A DNA stretch of 64,000 nt from contig WARS01000014.1 in the NCBI GenBank assembly GCA_008933995.1, positions 1,101,192-1,165,191 on the forward strand, written 5' to 3'. How positions within the stretch are numbered: position 1 is the first letter of the stretch; the number at the start of each line of letters is the position of its first letter. Shown piece by piece: positions 14,434 through 27,282 of this stretch. The DNA is from Datnioides undecimradiatus (Eukaryota; Chordata; Actinopteri; Lobotiformes; Datnioididae). A model generated the notes under the pieces. The model did no database searches and had not been told where the DNA came from. It saw nothing but the letters and a program-made list of their open reading frames with translations. The position numbers were made by a program, and so were the translations under genes.

Positions 14434-14499
<66 letters not shown>
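14434..14499. repeat. Compound (TG)n(GA)n microsatellite
   Basis: About eight TG units (14434-14450) join directly to about 24 GA units (14451-14499). The GA part is a pure purine strand able to form triplex DNA, next to a Z-forming TG tract. It is intergenic. Confidence 0.95.
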
Positions 14500-14503
<4 letters not shown>

Positions 14504-15584
14504 ATCTCTGTCCTCTGCTGCAATGTCAGACCCATCCTTTCCCCCGTCCAGAGGACCAGGCAGCAGGCATCAAAACTCCAGGGGCAGCAGCTCACACACA
14601 CAGCCTCTCCTGGCCCGACAAGGACCTTTACTAGTGTGCATCTCATCAGCTTTTATTTCTCTCTCTGTCTGTCTCTCCCTCTCTTTCTGTACAACACTTC
14701 CATTAAAATTAATTAGTCCCCTCCAATAACTTCATCTCTCAACTTTGCAAAAAACATGATGACAGTCAGCAGCCATGGTAACACCAAGCAACACCCCACT
14801 CCCTTAACCCGTCATTCCAGCTTCTGATCTTTGCTCAGTAGGGAAGTTTGGACATTGTTGTTTTTAAATTAGGTTAATGCTAATAATTAACTAGGGTTTT
14901 AATGGAATTACAGACTGGCTCTGAATGTCAGTGTCTCATTTCCATGTTCAGAGGTGGCCCTTCCCATCAGGGGTCATGGTTGGTGGATGTCAGTCAGGAT
15001 GGAAGAGGCTTTGCCTGGGGATTACAAATGCAAAGAGTGCACATTGTTTCATGTGATCTGCCCGTGGCTGTTTGGATAAACTTGCTGGTCTGATGCTTGT
15101 CTATAATGGGATATCTCATTTGCCAACCAAAAAAACTATTTGAATAATAAATTAAATTTCCTGTTTTGCCTCTTGTATTGGCTTTGAAATCAATATCGCC
15201 TTGCTTGGATTTGAGGGCCCACTGATCAACATGCTGTCTGCATTTTTTGCAACTTTATTGATGGATGTACACCCCAATACATGTAACTGCACTACAGTAC
15301 ACTGAAATAATAATGTCTTGTCATTGTCTTTAAATAGTTAATGTAAGTGAAACCAAGTTGAAATCTATAGTTCTGTGATCATCACAGATCTGGGAATGTG
15401 TGTGTTTGTGTGTGTGTGTAAACTATGTCTTCAACTGGAAAAACAAAAAAGAGAGCAGAGATAAGGATCACATATCTACATAGTGACAGACAGAGAAATA
15501 GACAGACAGGCAGAGAGAGAGTGTGTGTGTGTTTGCCCACAGACACAATAAGTCACCGGAAATTGATCCCTTCAAAATGAAAGC

Positions 15585-15624
<40 letters not shown>

Positions 15625-15870
15625 TTTTATTGATCCCAAGGGAAATGTATATTTAAGGCATCATGAGCTTAGATAACAGGAGGTCAGGCAATACACAAAT
15701 GTCGAATAAAACAAATATAGATATAAATCATGTATGAATCAAGTATGAATGAAGATGCAAAAGCGCTATACAAATAAAATATGTGGCATAAAGTAAATAC
15801 AAAAATAAAATAACAATAATCACGTCTAAAATATCAAAATAATGGTGCAAGTACAATAAAGCATCAAGCT
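15585..15870 (-). mobile_element. LINE-like 3' end with (GATA)n tail
   Basis: A GATA array (15585-15624) is followed by TTTTATTGATCCCAAGGG. On the minus strand this reads as CCCTTGGGATCAATAAAA plus an ATCT tail, the arrangement seen at the 3' end of a common fish non-LTR retroelement family (Rex1-like in my recollection). Downstream A-rich sequence with CAATACACAAATG and AATGGTGCAAG words fits the rest of such a 3' UTR. No reverse-transcriptase coding sequence is present, so this is a short, 5'-truncated relic. Confidence 0.5.
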
Positions 15871-16149
15871 CAACAGTCTTTGCCTCTCAATCGCTGGAGA
15901 TGTAAATGTATATATATTAGAAATTAACACTGGCACATGCACTACAAATTTGTAATTTACAAAGACAACTTGAATGACAGACTCTTCTAAATGGAAATTG
16001 GTTACTGTCATCGGTATCAGTGTTGGATTTGAACTTAAGATGATAATATGCAATATAAAGAAAGCTGGTGGTGGTAGTGCATACGCTAAAACGCTGTTAT
16101 GCGTTTACCGGTACCACCAACAGAAGGAATCCGTTGAGTATCTTATTTT

Positions 16150-16601
16150 GAAAATCGCAAGCGGAAGTTAGATCGCTGCGCCTACTTGACCGGCGTGTGA
16201 GTAGTTCCCTCAGCTCTCCTCAGTCTAATCACTTGCTCCGAGGACGTGTGGATGTGCTGTGCGGTCTGCTGTGTCTCTGTGGCGCAGGACAGGACGGTCG
16301 CCACGCCTTCAGGGACGCACTTTGTCACGGCGTCAGCTCTCCGTCTGTGTCCGCCGTTCACCGCTGGAGACCCGTGCAGAGCCAGGACATTTAACTAGCT
16401 ACTCACCAGCAGACATTTACTTCGCTTCCATCAATCAGTCAGGTTCTGTCTCCGGGGTCCGGCTCCACTTTACCCCCTGATGCCAGTTGAACGGGCGGTT
16501 TTGTAAACGCGAATAAATTTGGAAATATCTGGAGCGGAGGTTTTATTGATTTGACAACGGATACAAGTCGGATCAAAGATGGGGATCAAAGTGTAGTGTT
16601 G
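16150..16601 (+). promoter_or_regulatory. rasgef1c: Promoter and probable non-coding first exon of rasgef1c
   Basis: This is a locally CpG-rich block in otherwise CpG-poor DNA. It starts near an ETS-type site (GCGGAAGT, 16161-16168) and ends at a strong splice donor, TTG|GTAAGT, after 16601. It is on the same strand as rasgef1c and 10.7 kb upstream of the first coding exon, whose acceptor lies just before the ATG at 27283, so the first exon must be elsewhere. The putative leader has three upstream ATGs: 16252-16398 (48 codons), 16480-16506 (8 codons) and 16579-16596 (5 codons). The exact transcription start is unknown and the link to rasgef1c is inferred from position and donor quality. Confidence 0.55.
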
Positions 16602-16687
16602 GTAAGTAGCATATGAAAAGCAAGGTTACCCCACTACTACCGTATTAGCATATTGAGATTGCGCTCACGCCCACAGCCTGTGTGCCC

Positions 16688-16690
<3 letters not shown>

Positions 16691-16732
<42 letters not shown>

Positions 16733-16775
16733 TGTGTGTGAGTGTGAGTGTGAGTGTGTGAGCGTGAGCGTGAGA
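16691..16775. repeat. (TG)n microsatellite with degenerate GAGTG tail
   Basis: A pure TG array (16691-16730) continues as GTGAG/GTGTG variants. It begins about 90 bp downstream of the inferred rasgef1c exon-1 donor, so it would lie at the 5' end of intron 1. Confidence 0.9.
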
Positions 16776-19162
16776 GGTGTTAGAATGCCTCACATTCAGC
16801 ATTCCCACGCATACGTTCTGTTTACCGTGACTGGAACACTGTGTCGTCACAGCTCGAACTTTACTAGCAGCAGTGATGACATCATAATTCCTTATCGCTC
16901 TCCAGATACTGTTGCATCACTTTACTACGATGAAAGCATCCCAGCCTGCGGCGTGAGTCAGCGCTGTCCAGGTCTGTTTTAAAGGGCGTGTGAGGGGATC
17001 CAGCTCGTTTTAGGAGCAGGAGTCACTGCGTCTCCTGCCGCTGACACATTTAGAGGGGAGAATTGTGTGTGTGAGAGCAGGTGACGTTGAGATAGTCGAT
17101 GGAGAGCATTGAAAACAAAGACAGTAGCCAGTGATTGCTCGGTTAAATGTCACATGTTATTGTGTTGTTGATAGGGTTTGGTTATCTGGCTGCATGGTGC
17201 AAAGCTTATCTCATTTGGTGTAATTATTAACACAGGAGTAAAGATTCTGTGTAAACTCACTGATGATTTTCCACACTCCCTGGCTCTCTTTATCAATTCT
17301 GTCTCTGCATATGTAAATATAAGTGTAAGGTATGCCTTATTTTTCCCATAGCTGCAGGACAGAATGAGCAGGTGTGGCACTGTTTTGGCAGACGTTTTGC
17401 TGTTTTCCTCAGAATAAAAAAAAAAAAAAGCAAAATCTGCATCAGCATCCAAGAGGTGGTAAGCAGCCTTTTCACCCATGGGTGATGTAGAAGCATGCAC
17501 AGCTTACCAATAGGAACCCAAAAAAAAAGGATTTGTTATCTGTCTCACACAGATCATTGCAAGGTGCATGAAAGTAAGACCGACTCAAAAACCAGCTGGG
17601 TGGGAGGAAATTCTATCTGTGGTTGTTGATAATACCGGTAAAGCCAGGTCTTACTCTCCCACACCCTCAGCTCTGGTCTCCTCCATTCTTCAGCAAGCCC
17701 CCCCACCCAGGAGTGAAAGCACTGGAGTGGGGCATCATGTTTCGTGACTGTGCCCTCTCAGCGAGGAGCTCCAAGATGTAGCAGCAGCAGCTTCTCTCAC
17801 CTCCGTCTTAACACATGCCCGCTTTTGTCTTTATTTACCCCGTCCCCCTGTTCAGGATTCAACCCTGGGAAATGTCTATTTACTCACTCTCATCATTGCT
17901 GGCAGTACGTGCTTCTGTGTGACCAGAGGAGAAAAAAAACAAACATTTTTTTTTTGTTTTCTGTTGTGTTTGCTTCTGTGTGAAATAACCTTATGCTGCA
18001 AATCAATTTTTGATACTCTCCAGTCTTGCATGAGATAGATCAGTTAATTATTTCAATCTCATATTGTCATTTCATTAGCACCCTTTGACTTTTGTCCTCA
18101 GTGGTCAAGACCCTGTGCAGGTCTTTGTTGCACCTCCTGAGCTCATCTGTGCTGTGCCCATAAAGCCGTGCTGCCCTCAGCAATAGAATGGGGTTTTGAC
18201 GGTCAGCTTGCACAGTACAGTAGATACGGGCTGTACAGGCATGAGTCACCTGAGCAGGGGTCTGTCAGAAGTCGCTGCTGACAGGTCTGCAGGTACAGAC
18301 ATGGACTACAGCACATGTTCTCTCCAATTCAGGCCAAGTCTGCAGAGAATAACAGGTGTGCTGTTAATGAGGGCATCATTTGCTCTGACGTGAGATTGAG
18401 AGAGGCAAGTTCCCAGAGAGTGAGGCTAGTCAAGCCAGGGGGAGGGTGTGTTTATGGAGGGAGGGAGAGGGGAAGAAAGAGAGAGGGCAGGGTTTGTCTG
18501 GGACAGGTCGACAGGGAGGTAAACACAGTGGCTGTTAGTCGGGTAGCAATGACAGCTTTATCACCACTACAAGGTTTATGGCTGTGTGTGTGTGTGTATG
18601 GGGGAGGGGGTTTGTGTGTGTTTGAATCATAGATCACACGCTATTCGCTATTCTACTCTACAGACATGACAGAATTCCACTACTGCCTTGTGGCGGAGCA
18701 GTCAAAACATGAATCCACCACAGCATGCTGCTGGCAATACTGCTACTTTTGCAACAGGAATCCCAGTTTATTTATTATGTGACTGTTAAACACACGTGAA
18801 GCAACCAAACTGCATGTTTTGTAATTGAATGATCGCTCACTAGTCCATGCTGTCATGGGCTCAGAAGCCATTGCTCCCCCTTTTGGATGCATGTATGAAT
18901 GATCTGACAGCAGAGAAGGAAATTCTTTAGTTCTTCTTTTTTTCAGTTTGAGGAAGGTTTGTTGGGGAAAGTACAATAAAGATAAAAGGAAACAAATTAT
19001 AAATAGTAAAAACAACAGCAAAATTTTAGAGAGGTCATATTTCTATTTCTGCATCATCATCTCAGTGTTCCTGCTAAATGGGAAATTTTTACTACTGCTG
19101 CTTTTTCACCCACCTCACACAAACCAGCCCTTCAGCCTGGTGGGAGCTGGACTGAAAGAAAG

Positions 19163-19219
19163 AGGACAGAACATCACGATGGCCTGTCAGGTACACAGGC
19201 CATCATGATGTTCTGTCCT
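19163..19219. repeat. Long near-perfect inverted repeat (hairpin)
   Basis: The 25-base left arm (19163-19187) and right arm (19195-19219) are reverse complements except at one position, with a 7-base loop (19188-19194, CAGGTAC). Two further outer pairs can form (one G-T, one A-T). In a minus-strand RNA the single mismatch becomes a G-U wobble, so the stem would be unbroken; in plus-strand RNA it is a C-A mismatch. It is in rasgef1c intron 1. Its function is unknown. Confidence 0.85.
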
Positions 19220-20599
19220 TTGGCTACTCGGCAGCTTTGCCGCTGACACTGGGATGATGAGAGTGATCTCACCGACAGGCCAAGGCGAACTGGGGTTCAC
19301 ATGTGGAATCACTCTGTCACAGCCGGCTGCTCTGTCGCAGGAGTGAAATATAGAGAGAGGGGACGGACGAGGGATTCTGATGGAATAATAGAGAGGAGAG
19401 GGGGTGTCACAGTGGGGACTCAACAGGCATCTAATTACCTCCCAACAGGAGCCTTGACTCCATGGAAACGCTCAGTCTCCAGAGCTGGTCTTAGCTGCCT
19501 CCACATGGCCTGCATGCTGTCATGTGGGCAGCTATTGACAGCCTGTCTTTATGGATTGGCTGGGGCCAAAAAGCAATGGAATATGATTAGATCCCTGGTG
19601 TGTTCAATAAACCACTGGAGTAAGCATATAGATTACACCACCTGATATAGGGTCCAAGTAATGAAATTCTTCCATATGTGAACCATATGTTTTATCAGAA
19701 TTTAATTTGATTTATCAGGCTAGAGAACTGCTTCACTTCTGAGGTGACAGGTGTGCTGCCAGTTTACCAAAAAAAACAAGCTCCCCAAACAATGCTTACT
19801 GGTACCCTGTGTAGTCTTTTTTGGCTTGTAGCGCTATTGAGTGATGTTTTTATAAGTGGGTCCACATTTTGTGTGTGTTCTATATGCAAATGGACACACA
19901 TCCCTGCTGGTTTCACGTTACTCTACACATCAACAGTTGGTGGCAGGAGAATGCAGAGAAGCATAGCAAGGCGCCAATGAAGGCAGCGAAGAAGAACGCT
20001 GTTTGCAAGTGTATTAAGTTATTTTAAATGTTTCTAGGTCTGTTTGAAGGTTGGAAACAGTAGATCTGAACAATCATAATCTACTTTAATGTCATGTTTC
20101 CACTTTAAAAATAGGGAGTTAATTTTAGCGTTCAGTGGTTAAAATATGTTGGCGAAGTCTTTATCAGTAGCATCATCATGCACACTGGGAAGTCCCCTGA
20201 TAATCTGTTAACACCACTGTGCTGCAGTGGCTTTCTGTTGCTGTAATTGATAAAACCGCTCATCACAAATAAAAGTCCATGTCCTCAGTGGATGTAAATG
20301 CATCATGAATCTTTTTCACAGCTTGATGTTACGTTTAATGTACCACATTCTAGCTTACACCAAGAAGCTGCATCTCAATAATGGTCTTGTTTTAGGAGGT
20401 GTTATGGGCGGAAGATATTATAATTTGAAACCATTTTATTTCTACATTTATTCTCTACATACATGAAACAATCAGTTTCTCATTCATAAAGCACATTTTC
20501 TGACCTCTGTCTCTAATCATAGCAAAATATATGAGGCACGAGTCCAGGCGAAGCAATCTCTCAACACTAATTAGTATGCTTCGACATCATACATCAGCA

Positions 20600-20780
20600 G
20601 TGACACACTGCGTGGCCTCTGCCCATGCTGGTTGTAATGAGCAGATAGATGTACTTTAACAGGAAGGGAGGCGGCCACGATGAAATTAGTAACGTCAGGT
20701 TATTAGATTTGCATCTGTTAACCGTCTCGCTCATTAGCTCGCGGCAGTTGTTCAGGTTTGATTGAGAGTAGTACAACGGC
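20600..20780. promoter_or_regulatory. Candidate regulatory block with octamer and homeodomain sites
   Basis: Within about 150 bp there is a perfect POU octamer (ATTTGCAT, 20707-20714), a palindromic GTTAAC (20717-20722) and several ATTA/TAAT cores, in CpG-containing sequence unlike its AT-rich surroundings. This is the usual texture of a conserved non-coding element, but no comparison could be made here. Confidence 0.2.
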
Positions 20781-21049
20781 GAGTGGGTGTTTGGATGAAC
20801 AATCCAATTTTAAAAAGAGCTTAAAGGAGTGTTGAGGTAGCTGCACATAGGCATTGTTTCATTCAGTCTTTCTGTCTGGATGCTCTTAATCACTCAACTC
20901 TGTTTATCCTTCCCATATTCTTCCAGTCACTTAGCGAGCTGGTAATTTCTCATAAGTGATACTTGAGGCAAAATTATGCCTGTTTACAAAATCATTGCAT
21001 CAAGGCTGTTTGCAAATTGGAAATATTCTGAATAATACATAACTGGTTT

Positions 21050-21110
21050 TCAAGGTTCAAGGTACTTTATTGTCATTTCATCAAGTGAGAAACAAAATGC
21101 GTACTCAGGG
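21050..21110 (-). mobile_element. LINE-like 3' tail fragment
   Basis: The plus strand reads TTCAAGGTTCAAGGTACTTT then ATTGTCATTTCA. On the minus strand this is TGAAATGACAATAAAGTACC followed by two TTGAACC-type tail units, a layout common at the 3' ends of fish L2-like retroelements. Only the tail is recognisable. Confidence 0.4.
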
Positions 21111-23594
21111 CCAGCAGTATACAAAAGAAAATGAAGTGACATATACCGTTTTTTTAAATGCAATGACCATTGTGAATAACAGATTTAGGGCAGTCACAGC
21201 TCTGATGTGCCATGTTTCCTAATAAGAGCCAATATGTGCTCATCTCAAGCAACCTAATCTTTGCATCTTGCTCTGTCACTCTGTTTTGGTTCGAAATGTG
21301 AGAAAGTACAGAACTACAGCCGCGCCTCTTGGAGAACAGTAGGACAGATGGTTGTGTTGACATTGTAGGAATGACTTCACTTGGACTTAGATACACGTTG
21401 ACTCCCTCTCTTACAGCCCATTTTTCAAGCACACATACAAACAGAAACACATGCATGCACAAAACTATGTCCGGACTCGCTCAGGAATGAGGATGGCTGT
21501 GCACGTGTGCAGGGTGTGTTCATAGAGGAGAATTCCCAGTGAGCTTTACGTTGGGGACTGATGGAGCTTGTGGGTGTGGAACAGGTGCCAGGATGTCAGC
21601 GTGACCCTCGCTCAGGCACTGCAGGGGGATTCCAATAAAAGGGATTTGGGAAGTGCGTCCCCACTGTCTGTTTCCCAACCTCGGTCGGGCTCGTACCACA
21701 CAGAGAGGCTGGGGAATGGGTGGGGAGCTGGAATGCCTGGACGGTAACTCAATCCTGTGTTTGGCTGCTGTGTGGGTGCAAGTGTTTTTCAGGACACAAT
21801 GAACTCATTTGTTTTCAACTCCACTCCTCCCCAAACACACGCCATTAACCAACAGTAGTGCACTGGTTTGATTTTGTTGCAACGCGTGTGCGGTGACATA
21901 TGTGTGGTATTTTACGCTCCCTCTCTCTCTCTCTGTGGTCAGTGGTGCCAGGCAGTCACCGTGCTGCTCAGCAGCCAGATTGGCTCGGCCCCTGTACCTC
22001 GGCATTCAGTCTGGGCGCCAATACACTTTTGGGCCCCCTGTTGCGACTGGGGATGATGGTGGGGACAGAGGGCCAAGAAGCCTCCCATGCCAGCAGCTCC
22101 CACTGGGAGAGCAGGCTGCTGTAGGGCCATCTGTACAAGCGTCCTGACTCGGCTCATTGGAAAAGTAGGGCGTGGAGAGGGCGATGAAGCAGGAGGGGCA
22201 TGAAACGGAGAGGGGCCTTGTGGAAAGGAAAGGGGAGTGGGAGGCTAGATGACAAAGAGGTGTTTACTTTCTTTTAAGCGGCTGCCATCCGGAGAATACT
22301 CCATTATACCTCTACTCGCATCATTTCAGCTTTCAAAGAACACTGAGGAAAAATTTAGGCCAGAGCTGCAATACTCTGAGGCACACAAAACAGTGTCAGG
22401 ACCAAAAATACATGAGGATCTGCTTTTTTAGAGCGCTGTCCCAGAATAGATGAAGTGTTGAAACTGTAATGTGTTAAAGGAGCAAACATGTGGCTCCTAA
22501 ATTAGAAAGGAAGTGTTGGAGTATGTAAATTAGTTGGTGAGGAGGGAGCCTGCAAGTCATATGATAGAGTCTGCAAAGGAAAAGAGGGGCTTAGTGAGTC
22601 TGGCAGTAGGAGAATTTAACATTCATAGAACCTAGACTGTCTGCACACCACCCTGAGGGGGCACCCCCCTCCTCTCTCCACAGCCCACCTTTCTCTCCTA
22701 TCTTTATCATCTTATTCCTATACTCATCACATCCTGCAGAGGATGCAGTTTTTACCCCTGTCTCCTTTTCACTGTGATCTCTGAAACCAAGAAGCAACTA
22801 CAGAAACAAAACAAAATGTTGCTGCAATACTCACACCGGATATTTGCTGTGCTTACCTCTGATGATGATCCTCTAAGAATAGCATTGCATCACAGCTTGG
22901 TTTCACTCTGGCTTTGTGGTGTTTCTTAGTATCGATATGTCAAATCCTTCCGGTAAAACCAAACTTCAAGGACATGAAAACAGCTTTAAAAACATGCTCG
23001 TCTCAGACTTATCCAGGCTTGAGGAGAAAGCTTCTGGGCAAATGTTTGTGGGTTGGTACAATAATTCAGGCAATGTCTGAAACTCTGTGGAATTTGTATT
23101 TTTAGCTTCCTTGTGAAATTGACTTTTTCTGCTGCTGTAAAAAGCATATGGCTCTGGGATGTAGACCTGTGGGCAAGTACCTTGTCCTTAGCTTTCATTT
23201 GAGGTGATGATGAATAGACATGGCCAGCAGTGCCAATGAATCAAAGTCCACTGTGACGGCCCTAATGGATCTTTTCAAAGTCTTTTTTTTTTTTTTTTTA
23301 GATGTCCCCAACTGCAGACAAAGCCTGTACTGTATGTAGCCTTGAAGCTAAGCCAAGCAGCAGAGCATAATGATGACAAGAGTGACTTTGGATCCATCTG
23401 CCCCCACCAAGGAGCCTTAACTCTTCACCTTTGACCCTTGACTCCTTAATGAAGAAGGTCAGACGCTGGTTTGATTTGTTCTGAATACGCCTCTTTAGTC
23501 ATAATGGAAAGCCGTCTCCAATGCTGAGCGTTCTGATCCATTAACTCAGCAGTGGCAGAACAGATTTGTCAGCAGCTATGTCACCATTCTCTTC

Positions 23595-23768
23595 AACACA
23601 CACAGACACACACACACACACACACACAGGTATGCGTGAGTAATACTATTCATGTGGTGAAACAGGTTTTACAGAGACCAAGATGGAAGTGGCTACTACA
23701 AAACGCAGATTAAAAGAGTCTTGAGGCTTCAGGCTGCTTGGCTGTGTCAGGAATGCCATTGTTTTGTC

Positions 23769-23812
<44 letters not shown>

Positions 23813-23936
23813 CAAGGGTGCTGATCAAGATCGTATGTCTCAAGACAGTGCCATTCTGTTAATCATGACAGAACAAAGCAGGCAGATCCCCTGATGACAA
23901 CTATAGCAGCCTGACAGAATTACAAGACAAAACACA

Positions 23937-23970
<34 letters not shown>
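23595..23970. repeat. Cluster of three (CA)n microsatellites
   Basis: Three CA arrays lie at about 23595-23628, 23770-23810 and 23931-23970, separated by ordinary sequence. All have the same orientation and are within rasgef1c intron 1. Confidence 0.9.
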
Positions 23971-26900
23971 TGGACACTGCAAGGGCCCTGAACAATGACA
24001 CTCCCCCAGCTGTCTAGACAGAGCGCAGGGCTGCCGTTGGCTAGCTGCTGGAGATCTCAGGGGGGATTAGAGCACACACCACTACACTCACCTGTTCTTC
24101 TTAGCTTAGCTGTTTCTCAGTGTGTTTTTTCATGCAGTGTTGATACAATGTGACAGGCGCAGAGGGAGCTGGGTGTATCATGAGGTATGGAGACAGGTTA
24201 TGCATAGAGTACAGCTGTGGATGACGTCTTGGTCACAATATAGGAGTAAAGTACTGTAAATGATGTGGTTGTTAAATAAAATAAGAGGTTATAAAAAGTA
24301 GTAAGCTGTGACATTTTCTTGGAAGTAGCTGTTTGCACATTTGTTCTGTTCATCTTTTGTGGGATTAAACCAGGAGTTCACACGAAGTGCTGAGTTGCAT
24401 CTGAAGGTAAAGTTGGCTGTCACAGCCGCTGGCGTCTAATCTAAGGTTATCTCTTTATCAGGGCTCAGAAGTAGAGATGGCACGATACAATCTGAATAGC
24501 TCAGACGACAGGATCTTGCAGATTCCAACATAAAAGCAAGACTGTAACACTTGAAAGAAGAAATAACCCAAACTTCTGCTTACAAATTAACAGCTCAGTA
24601 TGCAACAACACCCACCATTGCCCATTTTAATACAGTCAGAGGTTTGGCTGCTGCAACCTTACTTGGTCTCATAAGACCAGTAGTGGAGCCACAGACAGCT
24701 TTATAAAACTTTGTCACTTATGTTTGAATAGCCCACAAGCTTAGCGTCATAGTTTAGCTTTATATGAGCACTTGAAGATGTATCGGTGCAGTCCCACTCT
24801 TCTTTGTCGGTGTGAGTTTTAATGGCACAGCAGGAGCACCACCGTGCGTGTCATACACAGACACCGATGACTGGTCTCTCATGAGATGCACACATCTGCA
24901 GAGGAGTTACCTGGCTGACATCTGTTCACACGCCACAGACTGTGAGGTGTCGACTGTGATGAAATGATGAATCAGAGTCAGGGAAATGCTGGAGGGAGGA
25001 GAGGGGAGAGCTGAGGAGGAAGCGACTGGGAGAAATGAGGAGAGTGAAGATTATCACAAACGATTGAGGAAATCGTTGGCAGTGTGGTCACGTAGAATAA
25101 CATTCTCAGTCAATCCATACATAAATGAATACCAACACACTGGCAGAGAGGTGTGTGTGTGTGTGTGTGTTTGTATGCATGAGATGACTCACGGATAAAC
25201 TCCTGGATTTAGTCACTTATACTCCTAGAGCTGAGCAGACTTTGTTTTTCTGTCCGTCCAATCACAGAGACGGTTCCTTCTGCTCACCGTGACGCTTCGC
25301 TGTACTGCATTTGGTTTGTTGTAGAGGCTTGTTGGACTTGTCCATTTCTCTGTTTACCAGATGATATCTCCTCTGTGGCTGCATGTTGTAATCCAATCTG
25401 GAGGAGGTTGCTGCAAGGACACCCCAGGCTTACCCCTTATTTGGGACCTAATCTTGACAGTGACAGTCACTTCTAAGGGAGGAAAACAACTCAAATGTGG
25501 AAATGTCAGAGCTGCATGTTAGATTATGGTAATGGAATTTTTCAGCTGAGGCCCTGTGTTCATGTCTAACCCGGCAATAAAGCCTTTAAAAGCCTTTTCT
25601 AGTTCAGGACAAACTTTTATTAGTTATTTGTCTGTGTGTGTATTAAATATAGTGTGTAGCTTCAATATTGTACATGGATACAGCTCAGTCACATCTTCTC
25701 TATTTTCACTGGTACAGAGAAAAGGGTGCAATAGGCAAGCCATGGTTATAGTTTCCGGCCCTCTTTAATCACAACATATATCACGTGAGATGTGGCTGTG
25801 GGTGTCAGTGGTGTAAGAAGGAAGGAAGGCTCCCCATCCCCCAGCCTTTTGTGTGCCTGTCCGCGTGTGCTCGTGTCTATGTGTCTACAACTGCACAAGT
25901 GCTCATGTGTGATAGAGCAAGGAGAACAAAGGAAAGCTGAACCTGCTGCACAGGAAACTTGAGACGTGAGCTTTGCTTCTGCATGCTAGTGCGTGCTTGA
26001 CCTTTCACCCCAGGAAGCCATGACACCAGGGACAGTTCATAGAGGTGACTTGATAGGCAAGAGAGTGGGGGAGGGAAGGGAACCTGAAGGTCACTGGACG
26101 ATGAAACGATTGCAGCAAACCTGGACCACCCCTAGGTCTCTTGAAGTGATGTAGGATGATAGCATATGAGCATGCTCCGGTTTTCTTTTAATTTGTGCTG
26201 CTCTGAAATGTATTATTCCTAGTTTGTTGCAGGTGATTAATGTAGTTCAAGTAGGGAAAAAAACATTTTTGTGAGAATGGGTTTCTTTTTCCACTGCTTT
26301 ATGAATGGCTTTCTGTAAAAATGTGTATTTGTGTGAATATGAGCCCAGCCCAGGCTGTTGTCTTAGCTACACACCACAGGAAGAATATGGCGTGTTTACA
26401 TGTGAAATAACTTCCTGCATGTTGCTCAAGGTTTCAATGTAAGCAAGTGGGTTTGCTGCCTTTCTCGTGACTCCTGCAGGCAAAGAGGCTCTGTGCCGCT
26501 GAACTTGCCTGAAGGCGCCCAGAGACTGCAGTTGTCCTTGGCGATGATGAGAGATTTAGGTACACCTACTCGCCAAATCCAAGGAGTGAGAGCAGTAATA
26601 AAATTTTTAAGGAAAAAGCATATTTTACTCGCCATTTTCCACATATGACAATTCGTTTTATTCTCACCAATATTTTCTGTTTCCTCTACCTTGCCATTTA
26701 TGGTTTGTTCCAGAAGGTAATATTAAGGCGATGATGAGCAATAAGGATCACGATGCTCCCTGTTTCCGTAGTATCTCTACTCTAGCGTACAGTTCAGTAA
26801 GTCTTTCCACTACAGTTGCAGCTGTTGGTCCATTGAGGGAAGGAGCATGTTAAATTTTTAAAATGTGTAACACAAAGCATTCTCCTTAAAGGGAAAGACA

Positions 26901-27282
26901 TACAGGGCAGAGATGGAGGACACACGATCGCTTTTAGGCAGCAACAGTCTCTACGGCGACTGAATGACCCACATTTCTCTTCCCTCCTCTGTCTTGTCGA
27001 TGTGGGAGACAGGGGGCAGCTGTTGGGGGGTATTTCGTATCCCCCGACAACGGCACCGGGTCATCAGTTGGACAGATTGAGTGTGTTGCTGTGTTGAATG
27101 AGAGTGAATAGGAGATGATACACTGTGACTGAAAAAAACGGTGTTCGGGCTCAGTCAGAGGCTTTTCAGAGATATTACCAGTATTGTACTTGAGTTCCCA
27201 TTTCATAAACCCAAACTTATTCCTCTTTCTCTTCCTCATTCTGTCTGACTGAATTTATTTTCTGCCTATGTTTTAGACAGGA

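Larger units (their letters stand above)
1..16100. other. Intergenic region upstream of rasgef1c
   Basis: No gene is recognisable here apart from a weak candidate terminal exon at 354-490 (minus strand, listed separately). Open frames in this stretch are short and lack family motifs or paired splice sites. Visible content is microsatellites (1584-1605, 4458-4500, 5319-5392, 14434-14499, 15585-15624), a triple CRE-like motif near 6451-6583, one degraded dispersed repeat near 8810-8950 and a LINE-like 3' tail near 15585-15870. The rest looks like ordinary AT-rich unique sequence. Distal regulatory elements of rasgef1c or of a gene to the left could lie here but cannot be proven from the sequence alone. 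Confidence 0.6.
16602..27280 (+). other. rasgef1c: Intron 1 of rasgef1c
   Basis: A 10.7-kb stretch between the inferred non-coding exon and the first coding exon. No second gene is recognisable inside it. It contains a (TG)n array at 16691-16730, a long hairpin at 19163-19219, a homeodomain/octamer-rich block near 20635-20735, a LINE-like tail near 21053-21110, and three CA arrays between 23595 and 23970. The remainder is unremarkable. Confidence 0.5.
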
